From positions 310,001 to 374,000 of the forward strand of contig NZ_NSFT01000004.1 of NCBI RefSeq assembly GCF_002294725.1: DNA of 64,000 nucleotides. Direction: 5' to 3'. Of the stretch, positions 55,027 through 63,211 are shown piece by piece. Position 1 is the first letter of the stretch. Each line of letters starts with the position of its first letter. A program made the translations under genes and the position numbers. The notes below the pieces were generated by a model. The model saw only the letters and a list, made by a program, of their open reading frames with translations. It was not told the origin of the DNA and did not search any database. The stretch comes from Mesorhizobium sp. WSM4313 (GTDB lineage Bacteria > Pseudomonadota > Alphaproteobacteria > Rhizobiales > Rhizobiaceae).

Positions 55027-56279
55027 ACGGGCTGGCGGAAGCGGCAGGCTCCTTCGCCTTGACGCGCTGGGTCTCGCGGAAGAGCCGCGCGGATTTCGAG
55101 CACTGGCAGGCGGCGGCCTTGCGGCGCTTCCTGAACGGCGACCTGCCGCGCGCGCCCTTTTACGGCAAGGCGCCGGCGCGCCTCATCGATTTGCCGGTCA
55201 CCGACAAGGCGCTGCTGATGGCGCGTTTTGAGGATTTCAACATCCACCATCTCACCGCCGCACAAGCCTGGGCGGCCCTGGCGGGCGAGGGCCGCGCCGG
55301 ATCGCTCACTATCGGCGCCAGCACCGGAACATCGGGCAATCGCGGCCTGTTCGTGATTTCCGAGGCCGAAAAATACCGCTGGCTGGGCGCGATCCTGGCC
55401 AAAGCGGCGCCCGATCTTCTATGGCGCGGCATGCGCGTCGCCGTCATCCTGCCGCAGAACACCGGGCTTTACGACAGCGCCCGCAAATCGCGGCTGATAA
55501 GGCTCGCCTTCTTTGACCTGACCTTGGGGCCGGAAAGCTGGCGCGGCGCGCTCGAAGCCTTCGACCCGACGATCATTATCGCGCCGCCGAAGGTGCTGCG
55601 GCATTTCGCGAGCGAGGGTTTCCGTCTGCGTCCGAAGCGTGTCTTCTCGGCGGCTGAAACGCTGGATCCGGTTGACCGTCCGGTTATAGAGGATTTCTTC
55701 CGGCTGCCGCTCGATCAGATCTACATGGCGACCGAAGGCTTGTTCGCGGTCACCTGCCGGCAGGGCGGACTGCATCTTGCCGAAGACTCCGTATTCTTCG
55801 AATTCGAGCCGGCGGGCGAGGGGCTGGTGACGCCGTTGGTGACAACCTTTCGCCGCCGGACACAGATCATGGCGCGCTACAGGATGAACGACCTGCTGCG
55901 CTTGTCCAAAGCACCTTGCCGATGTGGTTCGCCGCTGCGCTGCCTCGACGAGATCGTCGGCCGCATGGATGATGTGTTCCGGCTCATGTCGCCGGACGGT
56001 CCGGTGCTCGTCACGCCGGATGTGCTTCGCAACGCCGTGCTCAAGGCCGATCGCCGCATCGACGATTTTCGTCTTGTCCAGACCGGGCCGGACAGGGTCG
56101 AGCTCAGCCTTCCGCCAACGTTCGCGGATGATGCGGCGGCGGCCGCGCATCAAGCGGCGCAAGCGTTGCTGGATGCGCGAAAGGCGCTCGCCACCGTCAC
56201 GCTTGTCCGCGCGCCGCTGCCGCTGGAGATAGGCCGCAAGCTGCGTCGCGTCGAAGCCCGCCTGGAGCGCGCGCGATGA
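55023..56279 (+). CDS. F390 synthetase-related adenylate-forming protein
   Basis: A 418-residue member of the PaaK/F390-synthetase-like group of adenylate-forming enzymes. The ATP-binding loop TIGASTGTSGNRGLF is at ~96-110, FSAAETLDP and YMATEGLFAV follow, and the MARYRMNDLLRL segment carries the typical Asp. It activates an acid, for instance an aromatic carboxylate, to an adenylate or thioester. It holds the position where OleC would be expected, but it is a different subfamily. ATGA overlap with both neighbours. Confidence 0.8.
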   Translation: MNGLAEAAGSFALTRWVSRKSRADFEHWQAAALRRFLNGDLPRAPFYGKAPARLIDLPVTDKALLMARFEDFNIHHLTAAQAWAALAGEGRAGSLTIGASTGTSGNRGLFVISEAEKYRWLGAILAKAAPDLLWRGMRVAVILPQNTGLYDSARKSRLIRLAFFDLTLGPESWRGALEAFDPTIIIAPPKVLRHFASEGFRLRPKRVFSAAETLDPVDRPVIEDFFRLPLDQIYMATEGLFAVTCRQGGLHLAEDSVFFEFEPAGEGLVTPLVTTFRRRTQIMARYRMNDLLRLSKAPCRCGSPLRCLDEIVGRMDDVFRLMSPDGPVLVTPDVLRNAVLKADRRIDDFRLVQTGPDRVELSLPPTFADDAAAAAHQAAQALLDARKALATVTLVRAPLPLEIGRKLRRVEARLERAR

Positions 56280-57421
56280 GCGGCGCGGCGATGGCGCAAA
56301 GGCTTGTGCAGCAGGCCGACCGGGTCGAGAACAAGCCGGCAAAGGTCGAGGCTTTTGTAAGGTTCTTCAACGAGATGCCGGTGCGCCATCTCATCGCCAA
56401 TCTGGACACGAAAGTCGAGACGCTCGAAATCGCCGGAGGCATTTTTCCGCTGACGTTGAACGACGGGAGTGAAGCGCACAACTGCTATATCTGCTGCCCG
56501 ACCAGCGCCTATATCGACTACGCGATGGATGAGACGCGCAACTTCGCCGCCCATCCTCTGTTGCGGCGCGCGCTGAGTACCTTGATTGGAGCCTGCGCGC
56601 CGCTGGTCAGGGCGAGCGGCCTCGACCGTCAGGCGCAGGTCAACAACTGGCTCTATTCGACCAATCCGATGCCGCTGCTCGACCGGCCGGCGATCGCGTC
56701 GCTGCGCGCGGCCCTGACCGCGCGTTTCCCCGATCGCGCCATCGTCATCCGCTCGTTGAACGATATTGCCGATCCGGCGACCATTGCCGCCTTGAAGGCC
56801 GAGGGGTTTCGCATGCTGGCGGCGCGCCAGATCTACATCTTCGCCGATCGCAGCGCCGCGCCCGCAATGACGCGCGACATGAAACGCGATCGCGCCTGCC
56901 TGCGCACAACGCCGTTCGAGCGAGTGGGCAATGAAGATTTCACCGAGGCCGATTATGCGCGCGCCGCTCAGCTCTACACCATGCTCTATCTCGACAAATA
57001 CACGCCGCTCAATCCGCACTACACCGCCCGCTACATCGCCGAAATGCATCGGCGCGGCATCATCAGCCTGGCGGGGTTGCGCCGGCCGCGCGGCGAGCTG
57101 GTCGCCGTCACCGGCCTGTTCGAGAACGGCGGCACGCTGACCCAACCCATCGTCGGCTATGACACCAGCCTGCCGGTCGCCGACGGGCTCTATCGCATGA
57201 TGATGGCGGTGGCACAGGACCACGCGACTTCGCGCGGCCTGTTCTTCAACATGAGCGCGGGCGCCGCCGATTTCAAACGCCGGCGCGGCGCGGTCGCGGC
57301 GATCGAATACAACGCCGTCTATGCCGGGCATCTTGCGCTTCGCCGACGCATGGCGATCCGCGTCATGGAGGCCGTGCTGGCATGGGTCGGCATCCCCCTG
57401 CTCAGGAGGTTCGAACTGTGA
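56276..57421 (+). CDS. Putative GNAT/FemAB-like acyltransferase
   Basis: 381 residues with no clear name. The C-terminal half reads like a GNAT/FemAB-like fold: YMIYLDKYTPLNPHYT-type region, then ITGLFENGG-type strand and LFFNMSAGAADFKRRRGAVAAIEYNAVY, as in the C-terminal Phe/Lys/Arg-Gly element of BioF2-like acetyltransferases. The N-terminal half has a Cys-rich NCYICCP segment near residue 70. Likely transfers an acyl or aminoacyl group in the cluster's pathway. Start overlaps the preceding stop (ATGA) and its stop overlaps the Rieske start (GTGA). Confidence 0.5.
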   Translation: MSGAAMAQRLVQQADRVENKPAKVEAFVRFFNEMPVRHLIANLDTKVETLEIAGGIFPLTLNDGSEAHNCYICCPTSAYIDYAMDETRNFAAHPLLRRALSTLIGACAPLVRASGLDRQAQVNNWLYSTNPMPLLDRPAIASLRAALTARFPDRAIVIRSLNDIADPATIAALKAEGFRMLAARQIYIFADRSAAPAMTRDMKRDRACLRTTPFERVGNEDFTEADYARAAQLYTMLYLDKYTPLNPHYTARYIAEMHRRGIISLAGLRRPRGELVAVTGLFENGGTLTQPIVGYDTSLPVADGLYRMMMAVAQDHATSRGLFFNMSAGAADFKRRRGAVAAIEYNAVYAGHLALRRRMAIRVMEAVLAWVGIPLLRRFEL

Positions 57422-58413
57422 GCGAGCGCGGCGGGGAAGCCCATTGGCAGGCGGTGGCGTTGTCGACCGACCTCGGCAGGCGGCCGAAGCGCGTCCTGTT
57501 CGACGGCGCGCCCGTGGTGCTGTTCCGCTCGGCGCAAGGCATTGCGGCACTTTTCGATCGTTGCCCGCACCGGCTGGTCGAGCTGTCGACCGGCAGGATC
57601 GTCGGCGGGGAGATCGAATGCCCCTATCATGGCTGGCGTTATGACGGCGAGGGACGCTGCACCGCGATCCCCGGCCATGTCGGCGCCATGCCGCATTACC
57701 GCGTCCGCCGCTTTGCCGCGATCGAGCGCGACGGCGTCGTCTTCATTTCTTCCGGCTCGCCGACGAGCGAGCCTTACCTGCACTGCATGCAGGGCAAGGA
57801 TGTCATCGTGCGGCGGGTGCGCTCGTCGACGCAATCGACAGTCATCGATGCGGTGGAAAACATCCTCGATGCCACCCATACCCATTTCACCCATAAAGGT
57901 CTGCTGCGCGGCCTGACCTCGAAGCGCCATCTGGTGCGGGTCGAGGTGACCGGCGGCGAGGGCTGGGTCGAGGCCTGCTACACCGGCGAGGACCGTCAGC
58001 AGGGCCTGATCAGCCGGCTCATGGAAGGCGAGCGTGCGAAGACCATCGGCCGCTTCCGCCATCCCGGCATCGCCGAGCTCGAATATTGGGGCAGGGACGG
58101 GCTGGTCTTAGCCACCACCTTCCATCTGCGCCAGGCCGACGAGCGCACCGTCGAGGGTATCGGCTGGCTGATCGGCCGGCGCCAAGGCCTGCTCGGCGAG
58201 CTGAAGGCGCTGGCCTTCAGGCCGCTTTTCAACATCGCGCTGCACCAAGATCGCCGGGTGCTGAAATCGGCCAGCGACAATGCCCGGCTACCGCCCCAAG
58301 CCCTGCCGGTGATCGGCCCGCTCGATTTCCTGCGCCGCGACATCGCGGCGATCATGGATGGGAAGATGCCAGCGGCTGCAAGTGAGGCAAGGGTGCATTA
58401 TATCGAACTGTGA
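57418..58413 (+). CDS. Rieske non-heme iron oxygenase (VanA/PAO-type alpha subunit)
   Basis: 331 residues from a GTG preceded by AGGAGG at 57403-57408. The Rieske [2Fe-2S] ligands are Cys49-x-His51 and Cys68-x2-His71 (CPHRLVE; ECPYHGWRYDGEG). The mononuclear iron motif is VENILDATHTHFTH, with His154 and His159. It probably hydroxylates or demethylates an aromatic or related ring made by the cluster. No dedicated ferredoxin or reductase gene is next to it. Its stop lies within the first toxin-antitoxin operator. Confidence 0.88.
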   Translation: MSERGGEAHWQAVALSTDLGRRPKRVLFDGAPVVLFRSAQGIAALFDRCPHRLVELSTGRIVGGEIECPYHGWRYDGEGRCTAIPGHVGAMPHYRVRRFAAIERDGVVFISSGSPTSEPYLHCMQGKDVIVRRVRSSTQSTVIDAVENILDATHTHFTHKGLLRGLTSKRHLVRVEVTGGEGWVEACYTGEDRQQGLISRLMEGERAKTIGRFRHPGIAELEYWGRDGLVLATTFHLRQADERTVEGIGWLIGRRQGLLGELKALAFRPLFNIALHQDRRVLKSASDNARLPPQALPVIGPLDFLRRDIAAIMDGKMPAAASEARVHYIEL

Positions 58414-58463
58414 ATTATAGTGCACATACCTTGATTTGAATGCATTCGTGAATTATAGTTCAC
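58410..58463 (+). promoter_or_regulatory. Toxin-antitoxin operator pair
   Basis: Two 16-base sites, GTGAATTATAGTGCAC (58410-58425) and GTGAATTATAGTTCAC (58448-58463), differ at one base and are spaced 38 bases start to start. GTGAA/TTCAC makes the second one a dyad. AATTATAG can double as a -10 region. The second ends two bases before the toxin ATG. They are the expected binding sites for the HigA-like antitoxin. Confidence 0.8.
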
Positions 58464-58465
58464 GC

Positions 58466-58753
58466 ATGATCGAGGTCCGGCAGACCGCCGATTTCACCAA
58501 CTGGCTGGACGCGCTTCGCGACACCGCGGCTCGACAGCGCGTCGTCGCCCGCATCCGTCGGGTCGAGATCGGTAACATCGGTGATGTCAAATACTTCGAT
58601 GGCATCGGCGAGCTTCGGATCGACCATGGCCCAGGCTACCGGCTCTACTTTGTGAAGATTGGAAACGCCGTGATCATACTGCTCTGTGGCGGCGACAAGT
58701 CCAGCCAAAGGCGCGACATCGCCAAGGCGAAACAGATGGCAAAGGAGATATGA
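58466..58753 (+). CDS. Type II toxin, RelE/ParE superfamily (HigB-like)
   Basis: A 95-residue RelE/ParE-fold toxin, MIEVRQTADFTNWLDALRDTAA, with NIGDVKYFDGIGELRIDHGPGYRLYF in the middle and the final KSSQRRDIAKAKQMAKEI. Such toxins cut mRNA on the ribosome. The upstream frame begins at 58436 but overlaps the operator, so 58466 is preferred. The antitoxin starts before the toxin stop (ATGA overlap), toxin-first order as in HigBA. Confidence 0.88.
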   Translation: MIEVRQTADFTNWLDALRDTAARQRVVARIRRVEIGNIGDVKYFDGIGELRIDHGPGYRLYFVKIGNAVIILLCGGDKSSQRRDIAKAKQMAKEI

Positions 58754-59061
58754 CTATGCCTCTCGAAACCACCCGCTTCGACATTCTCGACCACCTGAAA
58801 ACTCCGGAGGATCGCTTGGCCTACATCGAAGCTGCCTTCGAGGATGGTGATCCCGCGCTCATTACGCACGCGCTTGGCGACGTAGCGCGCTCCATAGGCA
58901 TGACGGCCGTGGCGAGAGAGGCTGGCGTTACGCGCGAGGCGCTTTACAAAGCACTGAGCGAGAAGGGCGACCCGCGCCTCAGCACTCTGCTGGGCGTCAC
59001 TAGGGCGCTGGGTTTGCAACTTGAGGTCAAGCCTGTCGGCCCGGGCTCACTCGGGGCTTGA
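58750..59061 (+). CDS. HigA-like addiction module antidote (HTH) protein
   Basis: A 103-residue antitoxin with the addiction-module antidote start FDILDHLKTPEDRLAYIEAAFEDGD and an HTH (IGMTAVAREAGVTREALYKALSEKG). It neutralises the preceding toxin and probably represses from the GTGAATTATAG sites. Start at 58750 (overlapping the toxin stop) or the ATG at 58756. Its last 15 bases overlap the end of the minus-strand ATP-grasp gene. Confidence 0.88.
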   Translation: MTMPLETTRFDILDHLKTPEDRLAYIEAAFEDGDPALITHALGDVARSIGMTAVAREAGVTREALYKALSEKGDPRLSTLLGVTRALGLQLEVKPVGPGSLGA

Positions 59062-60225
59062 AGCGCTTCCAGCAGGCCCATTCCATTCGATATCCCGCGT
59101 CGAAGCCGACTGCAGGCTGACCCGCTCGCGCAATGCCACCCGTGCAATCTCCGCCAGGGCCGGCCATTGCGCCTTAACCGGCGCTGAATCTTCCGGCCAA
59201 TCGAGCAACTCATCGCCCTCGCGCATCGCCTTTCGGAATCCGCCAAACCCTCCCGAACGCAGCGCCGCCGGCAATCCGTAAATCCACATCGCAAGCCGCA
59301 CCGTTTGCGGGGCGGTGACGTCGGGCGCGACTTCCTGACCGTCGCCGAGCACGGCATCCACGAAGCGCGCGGGGTCGCGAAAGAAATGCAGGCCGCTCAC
59401 CGCGCGCGGATTGCATTCGAGCGGCAGCACACGACCGCCCGGCTCCCGCATCAGGTCGAAGGAAATCTGCCCGGTCCACGTGGTGCCGGCCACGATCCGC
59501 TCGACCAGCTCGCGCGCGGCCTCGTCCCCGACCCGCTCGAAGAAGATGCCTGCTCCCTTTCCGGCACGATAGAGCGAGCGGTAGAGCGCGAGCGCCTTGA
59601 GCCTGCCCTGGCGCGCCACCGCATAGGCGCTGATCTCCTCGCCCTCGACAAAACGCTGCGCCACCCAGGGCATGGCGGCCGAGGGCGCGATCGCATCGAG
59701 CGCTTCGGGCGGCGGACGCAGCAGCACATGGCTGGCAAAGCGCGACCAGACCGGCTTGAACGCCAGCTCGCGAGAGCAGCCGCGCACGACCTCGATATCG
59801 CTACGCGAGCTGAGCAGCGTCGTTTCCGGCACCTCCAGCCCGAGCCGTTCGGCGAGCCGGATGAAGCTGTGCTTGTTGTGGACCTCCGCCAGCAGCTCGA
59901 TATGGGGTGCGAACAGAAGCGCCGGCATGCTCCTGCCGCGCCAGGCAAGCGCAAGGTGAAAGACCTCCTCGCAGGTCGGGACGACGAGGCCGATGCCCTC
60001 GGCCCGGATCAGCTCCTCAACCGCATCGGCATAGGCCCGCGGCTCGAAGCGCGGCGGCGGCAATCGATGATAACGCGCGCAGGCTTTGCTCGCCGCCGCG
60101 ATCGGCCGCGCCGGCGTGTCGGCCAGGATCACCCTATGGCCCGCGCCATGGAGAAGGCGCGCCAGATGCAGCGCAACCGGCGCCCGCGCCCCGGTAATCA
60201 GGATAGATCCGTCAGCCCCCGGCAT
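59047..60225 (-). CDS. ATP-grasp domain protein
   Basis: 392 residues: an N-terminal Rossmann-like part (ILITGARAPVALHLARLLHGAGHRVILAD), a Ser/His-rich lid region (VHNKHSFIRLAERLGLEVPETTLL), then the ATP-grasp core with FKPVWSRFASHV, QRFVEGEEISAYAVA and a C-terminal metal-binding LECNPRAVSGLHFF. These enzymes ligate a carboxylate to an amine or thiol. It is on the opposite strand to the toxin-antitoxin pair and in line with the GT2 and UPF0104 genes. Substrate unknown. Confidence 0.83.
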   Translation of the reverse strand: MPGADGSILITGARAPVALHLARLLHGAGHRVILADTPARPIAAASKACARYHRLPPPRFEPRAYADAVEELIRAEGIGLVVPTCEEVFHLALAWRGRSMPALLFAPHIELLAEVHNKHSFIRLAERLGLEVPETTLLSSRSDIEVVRGCSRELAFKPVWSRFASHVLLRPPPEALDAIAPSAAMPWVAQRFVEGEEISAYAVARQGRLKALALYRSLYRAGKGAGIFFERVGDEAARELVERIVAGTTWTGQISFDLMREPGGRVLPLECNPRAVSGLHFFRDPARFVDAVLGDGQEVAPDVTAPQTVRLAMWIYGLPAALRSGGFGGFRKAMREGDELLDWPEDSAPVKAQWPALAEIARVALRERVSLQSASTRDIEWNGPAGSASSPE

Positions 60226-60317
60226 CGCTCATTCGCGGTCGTTCCCGTCGCGAAAATCGTTGCGCGAAATCGGCCTGGTTGGCAACGCGGGCAGCGATCG
60301 ATGCCGGAGCGGCAAGA

Positions 60318-61403
60318 TCATTTCTTACGCGGCTTTGCCTTCTCGGTCGCCGGCTTGCTCGGCCAATGCCAGCCTTCGCCCTCGCCATGCGCGGCCTGCG
60401 GCCGCGCCACATAGGCGAGCGCGCCATTGGCCTCGAGATAGACGCGCGACAGCATCTCGGCGAGCACGCCTGAGGTCACCGCCTGCAGCCCGGCGATCAC
60501 CAGGAAGAAGCCGGTGATGAGCATCGGCCGCGTGCCGATGTCCTGTCCCCAGAAAACCTTGATCGCGAAGAGATAGGCAAGGATCAGCGAGCCGAGCACG
60601 CCGAACACGATGCCGATGCCGCCGAAGAAATGGCCGGGCCGCGTGCGGTAGCGCAGGAAGAAGAACATGAAGACGAGATCCAGCACCACGCGGAAGGTGC
60701 GCGAGATGCCGTATTTCGACTGGCCGTGGATGCGGGCGTGATGCGTCACCACCTCCTCGGCGATGCGGCGCGGCGTCGTCACCGTCGCGAGCCAGGCCGG
60801 GATGAAACGATGCATCTCACCATAGAGCCGCACGCTGCGGATGACGCTGCCGCGGAACACTTTCAGGCTGCAGCCATAGTCCTTGAGCCGCACGCCGGTG
60901 ACGCGGGCGATCAGCCTGTTGGCGATGCGCGAGGGCAGGCGGCGCATCCAGAAACCTTCCTTGCGGTCCTTGCGCCAGCCGGCGACGAGGTCGAGATCCT
61001 CGGTCAGCAGGCGGTAAACCATGCGCGGAATGTCGAACGGGTCGTTCTGCAGGTCGCCGTCGAGCGTCGCGATGACGTCGCCGCGCGCGGCGTCGAGGCC
61101 GGCTTGCATGGCGGCGGTCTGCTTGTAGTTGCGCACCAGTTCCACGCCATGCACATGCGGCCCGTATTGGGCCGCCAGCCGGCGGATCTCGGCGGGCGTG
61201 GCGTCGGTGCTGCCGTCGTCGACCAGCACCACTTCCCAGGGCTGGCTGTAATTTTCCATCGCCTGATGGATGCGGACCAGCAGCGGCTCGACATTGTCGG
61301 CTTCGTTGTACATTGGGACGACGATGGAGAGCTTGTGCTCGGGCATGATGGCGCCCTCGGGCAATCCGGAAGCCGGAATGGGAAGCACGTTCATGGCGGT
61401 CAT
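60318..61403 (-). CDS. Polyprenol-phosphate GT2 glycosyltransferase (DPM1/ArnC-like)
   Basis: 361 residues. The GT2 core has SIVVPMYNEADNVEPLLVRIH, DDGSTDATP, the DxD of TLDGDLQNDP and an acceptor-region RRLPSRIANRLIARVTG, followed by two C-terminal membrane helices (HFFGGIGIVFGVLGSLILAYLF and the GFFLVIAGLQAV region), as in ArnC/GtrB-type enzymes that load sugar onto undecaprenyl phosphate. The C-terminus is Lys-rich. Its start overlaps the upstream UPF0104 stop (ATGA); the frame is open further upstream but the overlap argues for 61403. Confidence 0.85.
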   Translation of the reverse strand: MTAMNVLPIPASGLPEGAIMPEHKLSIVVPMYNEADNVEPLLVRIHQAMENYSQPWEVVLVDDGSTDATPAEIRRLAAQYGPHVHGVELVRNYKQTAAMQAGLDAARGDVIATLDGDLQNDPFDIPRMVYRLLTEDLDLVAGWRKDRKEGFWMRRLPSRIANRLIARVTGVRLKDYGCSLKVFRGSVIRSVRLYGEMHRFIPAWLATVTTPRRIAEEVVTHHARIHGQSKYGISRTFRVVLDLVFMFFFLRYRTRPGHFFGGIGIVFGVLGSLILAYLFAIKVFWGQDIGTRPMLITGFFLVIAGLQAVTSGVLAEMLSRVYLEANGALAYVARPQAAHGEGEGWHWPSKPATEKAKPRKK

Positions 61404-62359
61404 TTCCTTGCCGGCCCCGCCGCCGGGGTTTCCGGCAGCGTCGATTTCGAGGGGAACAGCCAGGCGATCGCACCGGTTGCGACCGCCGAGCACAGGATGA
61501 AGAGATGCAGCGCGAGCGCGGCCTGCAGGCCGTCCTTCATGGCGATGCCGGAATAGAGCAGTGCGGCGGCCGCGCCCGCTTCATAGGTGCCGAAGCCGGC
61601 GACACCCTGCACCGGCAGGATGGCGGCCGCCTCCGCGCCGACCGCGCCGGGAAAGGCGGTCTGGAACGAGGTGTCAAGCAGCATGGCGAGCAGCCAGCCC
61701 TGCACGCCGAGCTTCAGCGCCCAGTTGGCCATCGTCCACCACCAGCCGTAGCGCGAGCGTCCCGTCGCTTCGGTGAAGATGTCGCGCAATTTGCCGAGCT
61801 TCGAGACGATCCTGCCGCCCGCCGTCCAGTTGTGCGGCGCGCGCGCCCAGCGCGGCAGGTACCATGCGGCGGCGATCAGTACTGTGATGCCGGCGGCCCT
61901 CAGCGCCGGATGCAGGCCCGGCCAAACCAGGCAGGCCAGCACGCCGACGACGAAGGCGTCCTGCAGTCTGAACCACAACAGCGAAGCGCTGGCGCGCACG
62001 ATCGGCACGCCGAACACCTGGCGCAACAGGATCGGGAAGGCCGTCTCGCCGCCGCGGAACGGCACGATGTTGATCATCGCATTGTGGATCAGGATGACCC
62101 GAAGCACGGCGCCGAAGCGGCCGTTCACGTCGCCGCGGAATTCGTCGCAGACACGCAGCGCCCTGAGCACGTAGGTGACGAACAGCGCCGCCGCGACTGC
62201 CACGAAGGCGCCTGGTGTAATGGAGGCGAAGGCATCGCCGACCATCTTCCAGCGCTGGTCGCTGGCAAGCCATGCCAGCAGCGCCAGAGTGACGATTATC
62301 GATATCGCTCGCTTCAAACAGGTCTCCAACGGGCCGCCCGGTCGGGGCGGAAGCGCCAT
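61400..62359 (-). CDS. UPF0104 / lysylphosphatidylglycerol synthase TM-region family membrane protein
   Basis: 319 residues with about seven or eight hydrophobic helices and the family features NIVPFRGGETAFPILLRQVFGV and GVAGFGTYEAGAAAALL of flippase-like UPF0104 proteins. With the GT2 gene it suggests transfer of a sugar-lipid to the outer leaflet or modification of it. Direct coupling to the GT2 gene (ATGA overlap) supports a shared function, and the ATP-grasp gene may be third in the group. Confidence 0.83.
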   Translation of the reverse strand: MALPPRPGGPLETCLKRAISIIVTLALLAWLASDQRWKMVGDAFASITPGAFVAVAAALFVTYVLRALRVCDEFRGDVNGRFGAVLRVILIHNAMINIVPFRGGETAFPILLRQVFGVPIVRASASLLWFRLQDAFVVGVLACLVWPGLHPALRAAGITVLIAAAWYLPRWARAPHNWTAGGRIVSKLGKLRDIFTEATGRSRYGWWWTMANWALKLGVQGWLLAMLLDTSFQTAFPGAVGAEAAAILPVQGVAGFGTYEAGAAAALLYSGIAMKDGLQAALALHLFILCSAVATGAIAWLFPSKSTLPETPAAGPARK

Positions 62360-62456
62360 TCGAGGGCCTGCAAAGGGGGCGCTCTCGAATGTCGGCCCGA
62401 CCGGCGCCGGTCCGATATCGGATCCGTGCCGGCTTTTTCAAGGCGCTGTTCCTATA

Positions 62457-62556
62457 GAGCAATTCCAGGAAAAGTGTGAGCGGTTTTCCGTCCGGAATTG
62501 CGTCAAAACAAAGAGATAGAGCGGTTCGCCGTTTCCGTGAAACGGTGAAACGCTCT
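62457..62556. repeat. AAAAGTG-GCGGTTTT palindromic repeat, long form
   Basis: AGAGCAATTCCAGGAAAAGTGTGAGCGGTTTTCC-GTCCGGAATTGCGTC followed by ...AGATAGAGCGGTTCGCCGTTTCCGTGAAACGGTGAAACGCTCT, in two palindromic parts. Reverse-oriented near-match of 30253-30357. It occupies most of the 297-base gap upstream of the UPF0104 gene; no gene is seen there. Confidence 0.85.
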
Positions 62557-62656
62557 GGAGCAGCGGCGCCGGCGAATCCATAAGCTTGGTTGGAGCCTCG
62601 ATCGAGGCGGCGAAAAGTGGGCGGACGTCGCGCCCGCCCGATATGCCGATTAAGCC

Positions 62657-63130
62657 TTACTCTCCGCCCATCTCTTTCTTGAACTGATCGAAATCGACCT
62701 GCATGCCGTTGAAGATGGTGCTCCAATGGCGCGTCAGCGCCGCCATGATCACGGCCTCCTGGATCTCCTCGTCGGTGGCGCCGGCGTGCTTGGCGTTTTG
62801 GGTGTCCGACCAGATGCAGTAGCTGCAGGGGATCTGCGCCGCGACCGCCAGCGAGATCAGCGACTTCTCCTTCGGCGTCAGCGCCGTCTTGTCGCTGAGC
62901 TCGATGGCCTTGACCTCGGCCCAGGCGCCGGGCAGACCGGCCTTGGGGAATTGTTTGATGAAGCTCGGCACACCGCCCATGGTCGACTGGATGTCCTTCA
63001 GCGCCGCGTCATAGTCATCGGCGCGGGCCGGCGCGGAGGCGAGCAATGCGGCAGACACGCCCGCCGCGGCGATCAGCGAGGCGAAGCGAAGGCAGGAATG
63101 CGCGGTTGAGATGATGCGAATGACTGACAT
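62657..63130 (-). CDS. Exported AhpD-like / carboxymuconolactone decarboxylase family protein
   Basis: 157 residues with a signal peptide (~1-37, ending SAPARAD) and the AhpD fold: Cys102-x2-Cys105 (PCSYCIWSDTQNAKHAGATDEE) with His115, the thiol pair and His of alkylhydroperoxidase-like proteins. Cytoplasmic in E. coli-type AhpD partners, but here apparently periplasmic. Divergent from a TetR gene with two operator dyads between them, so TetR-controlled. Confidence 0.86.
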   Translation of the reverse strand: MSVIRIISTAHSCLRFASLIAAAGVSAALLASAPARADDYDAALKDIQSTMGGVPSFIKQFPKAGLPGAWAEVKAIELSDKTALTPKEKSLISLAVAAQIPCSYCIWSDTQNAKHAGATDEEIQEAVIMAALTRHWSTIFNGMQVDFDQFKKEMGGE

Positions 63131-63155
63131 GATATTCTCCTCTGGTTTTTGTTAG

Positions 63156-63200
63156 CCTTACGATGTAAGGTGTGTGGAAGATGAACCTTACAGTGTAAGT
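63156..63200. promoter_or_regulatory. Paired TetR operator dyads
   Basis: CCTTACGATGTAAGG at 63156-63170 and CCTTACAGTGTAAGT at 63186-63200 share the CTTACnnTGTAAG dyad, spaced 30 bases centre to centre, about three helical turns. They lie between the AhpD-like gene and the TetR gene. One strand of the second site ends 12 bases before the TetR ATG (63212). Confidence 0.85.
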
Positions 63201-63211
63201 TGTCAAGCGCC

